A stretch of 64,000 bases of DNA from Macrostomum hystrix (lineage: Eukaryota > Platyhelminthes > Macrostomidae): positions 2,665,001 through 2,729,000 of the forward strand of contig CATNEN010000003.1 in the NCBI GenBank assembly GCA_950097015.1, in the 5' to 3' direction. The notes beneath the pieces were generated by a model that saw only the letters and a list, made by a program, of their open reading frames with translations, ran no database searches and was not told where the DNA came from. The position numbers and the translations under genes are program-made. This document shows, piece by piece, positions 27,201-36,200 of the stretch. Within the stretch, counting starts at the first letter, position 1; the number at the start of each line of letters is the position of its first letter.

Positions 27201-30200
27201 ATGCTGATTAAAATGATAAGAACCCGGCTGACCAGATACCTAAATGGTGGGTCAAAATGGTTTGACAAATTAGAGCGGCTTTCATTTTTTAAAATCTGAA
27301 TTGGCAAAATGTAAATCTAATATTTTTAACTGCTCTTCTAAACTGGGATTTGTAGATGAGGATTCTAAACTGGGATTATGAGATAGGGATTCTAAACTAG
27401 GATTATGGGATATGGATTCTAAACTAGTTTTATGGGATTAGGATTCTAAAATAGGATTATGGGATAGGGATTCTAAACTAGGATTATGGGATAGAGAGGA
27501 TAGGGATTCTAAACTAGGATTATGGGATAGAGAGGATAGGGATTCTAAACTAGGATTATGGGATAGGGAGGATAGGGATTCTAAACTAGGATTATGGGAT
27601 AGGGATTCTAAACTAGGATTATGGGATAGGGATTCTAAACTAGGATTATGGGATATGGATTCTAAACTAGGATTATGGGATATTGATTCTAAACTAGGAT
27701 TATGGGATATGGATTCTAAACTAGGATTATGGGATAGGGATTCTAAACTAGGATTATAGGATAGGGATTCTAAACTAGGATTATGGGCTATGGATTCTAA
27801 ACTAGGATTATGGGATAGGGATTCTAAACTAGGATTATTGGATAGGGATTCTAAACTAGGATTATGGGATAGGGATTCTAAACTAGGATTATGGGATAGG
27901 GACTTTGGAATCGCAAAGTTAGTAGCTTTTGTGAATTCTGCTTGAATTCTAACGATTATAGAGAACAAATTTCATCAAAGTAGAAAAATATGTTTGGCAC
28001 AATACCTTTCTGTGCAGTCAAGCAGTCTAGCATAAAATCATGAAAGTCATAGCAAAGGTTAAAATGGAATTTTACTCAATAGGCAAATGAAATCTGTCTT
28101 GAAGCTATGAAGTTCCCCCCTATTTTGAGTTAGACTCGGCGAGTAGCACTGGAGTCGCATAATGTGGGTCCAGCTGACACCCGAAAAATTGCCCACGCTT
28201 CCAATATCCCATTCCCGTCCAAAAAAAATCCTCAAAAAAAAATCTGGAAAATTTGCGCACAGCTCATTGTCCGACGATATTTTCTAGAAAAAATGAGTAA
28301 AATCCTTCGTGAGAAAAATCCTTTCTTTGAGAACATTTCCATATACTCAACCAGCACCTCTAAAAGGCAAATCTCCCGTACTCAACTATGCCTGCCCAGG
28401 GCAAATAAATCCCTCGCTTACTATTATTATTCAGTGAAAAATGGCTGGCCTACTGGGTAGGGAATTAAATCTCAACCCCCCCAGCTCGGGTGAAATACGG
28501 TGTGCGGCATCGTGAGTGCTTTTAAGGAGCTCAACTTCAAGCAGTGTTAGCCAAGGTTTGTACAGCTGTTGCCCTCACACACACACACACACATTGTGTC
28601 TGTTGCTGTAAGACTAGTCCTGTCTTCTAGATCCAAAATATAGAGTCTGCAGTAGATATTGCTTGAGTCTATAGCAACACAATAAGCTCATCATTTACTG
28701 CTAGACACTAAACCATGTTTATAACAAAGACTGGAACTAGGAAATATTTGCTTGATCCTAATGGGATCTTTGTTTGATCCTATTGGGATCTTTGTTTGAT
28801 TCTATTAGGATCTTTGTTTGATTCTATTGGGATCTTTGTTTGATTCTATTGGAATCCTTGTTTCATTCTTTTGGGATCTTTGTTTGATTCTATTGGGATC
28901 TTTGTTTGATCCTATTGGGATCTTTGTTTGATTCTATTAGGATCTTTGTTTGATTCTTTTGGGATCTTTGTTTGATTCTATTAGGATCTTTGTTTGATTC
29001 TTTTGGGATCTTTGTTTGATTCTTTTGGGATCTTTGTTTGATTCTTTTGGGATCTTTGTTTGATTCTTTTGGGATCTTTGTTTGATTCTATTAGGATCTT
29101 TGTTTGATCCTATTGGGATCTTTGTTTGATCCTATTAGGATCTTTGTTTGATCCTATTGGGATCTTTGTTTGATTCTTTTGGGATCTTTGTTTGATTCTA
29201 TTAGGATCTTTGTTTGATCCTATTGGGATCTTTGTTTGATTCTTATGGGATCTTTGTTTGATTCTTATGGGATCTTTGTTTGATTATATTGTTATCTTTG
29301 TTTGATCCTATTGGGATCTTTGTTTCATTCTATTGGGATCTTTGTTTGATTCTATTGGGATCTTTGTTTGATTCTATTGGGATCTTTGTTTGATTCTATT
29401 GGGATCTTTGTTTGATTCTATTGGGATCTTTGTTTGATTCTATTGGGATCTTTGTTGGATTGGAGATCTTGGATTTTGGGTTTTAGATTTGATGGCTAGA
29501 ATTTGAATATTTCTTAGAAACAGAAGTTTAAATATTATGATTTCAGTAATGAGAGTTTGGACAATTTTTAAGAAAATGAATTATGCAAAACAATGCTTAG
29601 ACTAGTTTGAGCACAGGTAAATAATACTATTGGGGTGGGGCACTAAAATTAATTGACAAAGCAAATTTTCTGCTCCCAACACTGCATGGCAACCTGATCA
29701 GTCTAATTAGTTGATTCTTCTTCAAACTAGAACTATCCTGTGACACATCTCATTTCGTCGATTCTGTGTGACAAAGGACCATATCTGCACTCCTTTATGC
29801 ATATTTGAACTGTAATAATTGTATTATTATTATTGTAGGCATCAACATACAGTTGCGAAGTCATTGCAACTACTGAGTACAACTGTTCAGTCCATGGACT
29901 GGGGGGACGCCACACCCACCCTCAATTAGCCCAGCAAATGCTAATACCCATTTAACAGCTGAGTGAACTGAAACAATGCAGAGTTAAGTGTCTTGCTAAA
30001 GGACACCAATTGTTACAGTGGAGTCGGGAATCGAACCCCTGACCGTCCAAACGTGAGTCAGTCGCTCTAGACACTAGACTACAACCCCCTGATACGATTA
30101 ATAATCAAATATTCAAATATGTTAATGATAAAACCAGCTTAGATTCGGAACAAGATTCGAACTCACGACCTAACAAATTCGATTAGAATTTTTAATTCGA

Positions 30201-33200
30201 ATTGCGAGCTAGTTGCGAGTGGTTGCAAAGTCCTTACAGTCAAGAGAATATTAATAAAATTAATCCTCAAGCCATTACCGTTTGATTTCGTATTCTTTTT
30301 GTCGGCAGGAAACGGAAAATTTTCTGGAATAAGTTGAGTCCTATACTCCAAACCTGAGCATGGCTGAGTACATAAGATACTCAAGGTATCTAAGTGCACT
30401 CACTGAATCTCTACAACTAAGCAAATATTTGTCTTATAAAATCAATATACGCATTATTAATTCACTATTATATATAGAGAGAATTTTTATAAGATTTGGC
30501 CACAATCAAGCTGTTTCCTACAGGCTTCCACAAATCAACTGCCTATCATTAGGTATGCATATAGACCCCCTCTTCAACTGGGGTCCTAACCTGGCTTGAT
30601 TATTCATGTGAGTAGATATATATATATAAGTAAACTTATACCCTATAGAGAACTAAATTTAGATCCGAAACAGAATTTAGGAATTTACTAATCTCAAGTA
30701 ACCGGAAACTGGGATCAACAAAATTAAAATTCAGATCCTATATTGGGATTTAGAATTGGGATCCTAGTCCCGAGATTGGGATTCAGAATTAGGATTCTAG
30801 TCCCTAGATTGAGATTCAGAATTGAGATCCTAGTCCCGAGATTGGGATTTAAATTAGGATCCTACTCCTAGATTGGGATTAAAATTAGGATCCTACTCCT
30901 AGATTGGGATTAAAATTAGGATCCTACTCCTAGATTGGGATTCAGAATTGGTATCTTAGTCCCTAGATTGGGATTCAGAATTGGGATTCTGGTCCCTAGA
31001 TTGGGATTCAGAATTGGTATCTTAGTCCCTAGATTGGGATTCAGAATTGGGATTCTGGTCCCTAGATTGGGATTTAGAATTGGAATCCTAGTCCCTAGAT
31101 TGGGATTCAGAATTGGGATTCTGGTCCCTAGATTGGGATTCAGAATTTGTATCTTAGTCCCTAGATTGGGATTCAGAATTGGGATTCTGGTCCCTAGATT
31201 GGGATTCAGAATTAGGATCGTAGTCCCTGGATAGGGATTCGAAATTGAGATTCTAGTCCCTAAATTGGGATTCAGAATTGGGATTCTACTCCCTAGATTA
31301 GGATTCAGAATTGGGATCCTACTCCCTAGATTAGGATTTAGAATTGGAATCCTAGTCCCTAGATTAGGATTTAGAATTGGAATCCTAGTCCCTAGATTAG
31401 GATTTAGAATTGGAATCCTAGTCCCTAGATTAGGATTTAGAATTGGGGTCCTAGTCCCTAGATTAGGATTTAGAATTGGGGTCCTAGTCCCTAGATTAGG
31501 ATTTAGAATTGGGGTCCTAGTCCCTAGATTAGGATTCAGTATTGGAATCCTAGTCCCTAGATTAGGATTCAGAATTGGGATCCTAGATTGGGATTCAGAA
31601 TTGGGATTTAGAATCGGAAATCGATATCTTGATATAGAATAGATATCTGACATTGGGATTTCATAAGGGGATTCTGAATCCAGCTTTAATAACTAGCTGC
31701 AGAGGGAAAACAACAAGTCATTAGTCATAAAAACTGGGATAAAATAGATAAGCAGACAGACAGACAGGTATGAAGACAGACAGCGTTGAGGAGTTGAAGA
31801 TTTGGGAAGAAAAGGACAACTCCGGAGTCTGAAAAATCCCCATCAGCTGATGAAGAGAAGCGATCGACCAAGTGAAGTCGCAGTCAGTGGCCCCCAAGAG
31901 TCTCAAGGCTCAACTCAAATGCTACCAAACTGGTCCCACACCCACAAGCCAATCAATCTTACAGCCTAACTATATAGTAGGGGATATATCTCCCATTTTT
32001 TGAGAGGGAGAAAGTGGTATTAAGGGTTGAAGGGGGGCCTGGGAAATTGTGAGGATTTCTCGCTCCACTCAGCATGTCTAAATCTCTGTTTAAATCCTTG
32101 GTGATATATATTTAGCTAGGTATAGCTATACGATATAGATTAAGCTTTTTCTTATTCCTCAGTATCGTTTGCTGCTTCATATGCAACCTTAAAAAATGCG
32201 TTTCTCTGCCTGCTTTTTCTGCACGATTCGCAGAATTTAACGAATAAAGCAAACTCAAAAAGGGATTATCAAAGTCAGGTGAACAAAGAGTTCTGGGAAG
32301 TCTTTCTAGCAGTTCTTCGAGGCTCTGACAGTCCAGATGAAGATGCGGGGACACGCGTAAGAGAAATTACGACTCAATCCTTTTTTGCTAATTAAATTAA
32401 CACAAATAAATGAAGGACGATCTAGCGCCTAGCCTCAGCACCTTCAGGCCCTATTTCTAACAAACTTCAGGGTTGCTGCAAATTTTTTTAAGGCCAGTTG
32501 CTAATACTTTCAGGGCAATTGCTATTTGCTAATCCCTTCAGGGCCGTCTCTAATCTCTTCAGAGTTGTTGCTAATCTCTTCAGGGTCATTGCTAAACCTT
32601 TAAGGGCCGTTGCCTAACCCCTTCACAACTTCAGGGCCGTTGCTCAACCCCTTCACACCTTCAGGGCCGTTGCTTAACCCCTTCACATCTTCAGGGCCGT
32701 TGCTTAACCCCTTCACACCTTCAGGGCCGTTGCTCAACCCCATCACACCTTCAGGGCCGTTGCTCAACCCCTTCACACCTTCAGGGCCGTTGCTCAACCC
32801 CTTCACACCTTCAGGGCCGTTGCTCAACCCCTTCACACCTTCAGGAATCAGGGTCATTGCTAACACCTTCAGGGTCATAGCTAACTCCTTCAGGGTCATT
32901 TCTAACACCTTCAGGGTCCTTGTTAACACCTTCAGGGTCATTGCTAACACCTTCAGGGTCATCGCTAACTCCTTCAGGGTCATTGCTAACACCTTCAGGG
33001 TCATTGCTAACACCTTCAGGGTCATTGCTAACACCTTCAGGGTCATTGCTAACACCTTCAGGGTCATTGCTAACTCCTTCAGGGTCATTGCTAACCCTTT
33101 AGGGTCATTGCTAATCCCTTCAGGGCCGTTGCTAATCCCTTTCTTCAGGGCCGTTGCTAACCTACCTCAAGTTAATAGCTAATCTCTTGTCAAATCCTTC

Positions 33201-36200
33201 AGGGCCATCCCTAATAATACATAATCCCTAAGTTTCCCTCAAATAAACTGCCAAAAGACAGGGTTTTGTTGAAGACGAAAAAACGTTGAACTTTAGATTG
33301 CATCGGGCTGATTAAATAGGGTGAGCTGTATTGATTTTTCTAGGATATAACATGCACGCAGTCTATCTCGCTCAGCTAAACAAAGATGATCGCTTGATCG
33401 AAACTGGTTGTCTAAAAGCTACACCGCCCCATCTATATAGGTCTAGGAGAACCACTTCAACACTAGAAAGTATATAGGCATGCGGTATGACAATCTATAG
33501 GGACTTGGCTTTCTCCTCACTTTGCCCAACAAACTGAGGGGAGACACTCTGCGAGAGTAGGGATGGGAGACATTGCTGGGTGCAGGGAGGGTTGGATAGA
33601 AGAAAATCTTTAGGAAATTGCTTCGGGGCACGCAGTCCGCGAACGAGCAGCATTTTAGACGAATTTCCCAATTCCCCCTTAAGTCTCCTTATCCCAAACC
33701 CCATATATAGATAGATGAAACGTCCACCAAGGTCGCCAATTGCTTTTATTGGTCCCAATGTCCCATGATTATAGAGGAAATTGTCTTCAAGTGGAGCAGC
33801 AGCCGTATAAAACCTATTTTAGTGTTGAGCAGTTTGACTTGGGTCGAAATTGAGTGAGAGATCAGTCCAGGGCAGAAATAAGGGATCAATGATTAGACAA
33901 TAAGTTCCTGAATAAGTTTAGATTAGGTAATAAGGATGCAGAGAAGGGATAGGAGAGGAAGAGAGGAATGGGAGAGGGGAGACTCAGAGGAAGGGAGAGA
34001 GGGAGAGGAAAGAGAGAGAGGAAGGAGAGGGGGAGAGGAAGGAGAGAGAGGAAGGAGAGGGGGAGAGGAAGGAGAGAGAGGAAGGAGAGGGGGAGAGGAA
34101 GGAGAGAGAGGAAGGAGAGGGGGAGAGGAAGGAGAGAGAGGAAGGAGAGGGGGAGAGGAAGGAGAGAGGGGGAGAGGGGGAGAGGAAGGAGAGAGGGGGA
34201 GAGGGGGAAAGGAAGGAGAGAGGGAGAGGGAGGAGGGAGGGAGAGGATGGAGAGAGGGAGAGGATGGAGAGGGAGAGGATGGAGTGAGGGAGAGGATGGA
34301 GTGAGGGAGAGGATGGAGAGAGGGAGAGGATGGAGAGAGGGAGAGGATGGAGAGAGGGGAGTGGACGGGAAGGAATGGAGAGGAATAGGATAAATAAACA
34401 GTAGCAAAATATGTAGGCGATGCATAAGTTGGCACCCAATGCACAGAATAAGATAATTTATATGCTCTCATAGCCATAGCTAGTAGCGCAGGCAGATAAG
34501 CTGAAAGCCAACAAGCCAGCAATCTCCCGATATATTAGTCCGCGGAGTAAAACCGCAACAGTTGAAGAAGTGCGAGATAACAGACAAGCCTCCCATGCAA
34601 TTGCAACTCTAGCTAGCTAGCTCTATACTTGTATATTTAAGCAATGTAAATGCTCAGAAATGATAGGCAATTTCTGATTAGCCCTCGTATTCCACTGGGA
34701 GTTTCTATAGGGGCGGGTGCAGCTTCCCATTCGCAAATATTTCCCATCTCTTCTTCGCTTATACGGACTCCATTTGAAATCGGCAAGCAAATCGCGGCAC
34801 ACTCGGACACGCGTGCAACAATATTTGTGCTTGCGTTGCCTCACTCAAGCCATTTCTGATTAAAGGGGCCGGGAGAAGGGGACGTGGAAACTGGGATTAA
34901 GGAGGAAGATGGGGTTGCTGCTATATCTAGAGAACTCAGTTCATGCATTGATTCTGTTAGATCCCCATTTCTGCCGGCCTAACAAACTGACAGCTCGGCT
35001 GGGAATTCGGAGAGAAGGGATTTACAGGGTGTGGGGAGTGAAGATAACTACAGAGCTGGATAGCTGTTAAGAGTCAGTTTGACAATGGAAACTCATCACG
35101 GAAGCTATCTTTGCTTGGATAATTTCAGCAAAATAAAATAAATTGAAGAACATTTACAATCCTAACCGACTGAGAGTGGCATATGCGCATAGAGTGCACC
35201 TTTTAGATTTGATTAAGCTAAACTATTGGTGCAGTTGTACCTATAGAGGCTTCAGCAGGCATCGCGGCTGTTGCCTGAGGCTGCTTCTGCAAGAAAAAAG
35301 ACTAACTAGCCAAGGCATCGGCTTGCTCAAGCTTAGTAGAAGCAGAAAACAACAGTCTCAGGTTTGTTCAACGCAAATATGTCGATCTTTTGAGTCTGGA
35401 TGGGATAAAGAAATGAAAGCTGAATAGGAACACGTTTGACACGATCGGGACAGGATGCGAGAAAAATATCCTACTTAGAGTTTCTTAGAAACAGAATATC
35501 ATATTTTGAAATGCCCGGTTGGGATTAGGGTGGAGAAGAAAGCAGGGGAATTTTTCAAGAATAAAAGTAATATCTTAGTTGTCTAATTCTTTCGTCAGCA
35601 AAAAATTAAATCTTACGAAATTCGCGCAACTGAGTACATTAGCATGAATAATTTATTTCCATCTGATACTCGAGCAATTAAGCGAATGAATTAAACAGAT
35701 TTAAAAAAAACAGCAAAATCATTCCTTACCAAAACTAGCTTTTTAGTCTCTTCAATTGTCTGTGGGTAATTTAGTTTTAAATAGGCTTTTGCTTTTCACA
35801 AACTGGCGCCAATTTGAAATTTTAACAACAAAGAGTTCGCAAAGTCGAGTTTCGAGCACCGATGTCGCAATGGAGGTCGGACAAAAAACCTCAGGACTCA
35901 ATTTATTTTCTCTAACTGGGGGGGAGTGGGCAGCCACCCCTAACCGCATTGGGCCAACTGTTCTTTGACCGGGGGCAGCCTGGGGGTGATGGACCGCCAC
36001 CCCACTCCGCGGCCCGGAATTCGCTGACTCGCCATTGGCTGTGGAGCGAGGCCAAGAAGAACTGAGGGTGTGGGGGTGATAAAGAGAGGTGGGCAGCCCA
36101 CACACACAGGGCAGAACAGACCCCAACTCACACACACCAACACAGCATCACTCACTCGTGTCAGAGGAAAGAGGACTTTGAAGAGAGGCTGAAGCTAGAG

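Noticed and set aside
28164-28460. 98-codon + strand frame
   Set aside because: No motif, lysine-rich AT composition, inside the RBMS-type intron; likely chance.
32112-32354. 80-codon - strand frame (SLEELLERLPRTLCSPDFD)
   Set aside because: Looks somewhat protein-like but has no splice-consistent edges or recognisable family.
33886-34522. Ser/Pro/Leu-rich - strand frames of up to 199 codons
   Set aside because: Translation of the polypurine array in several registers.
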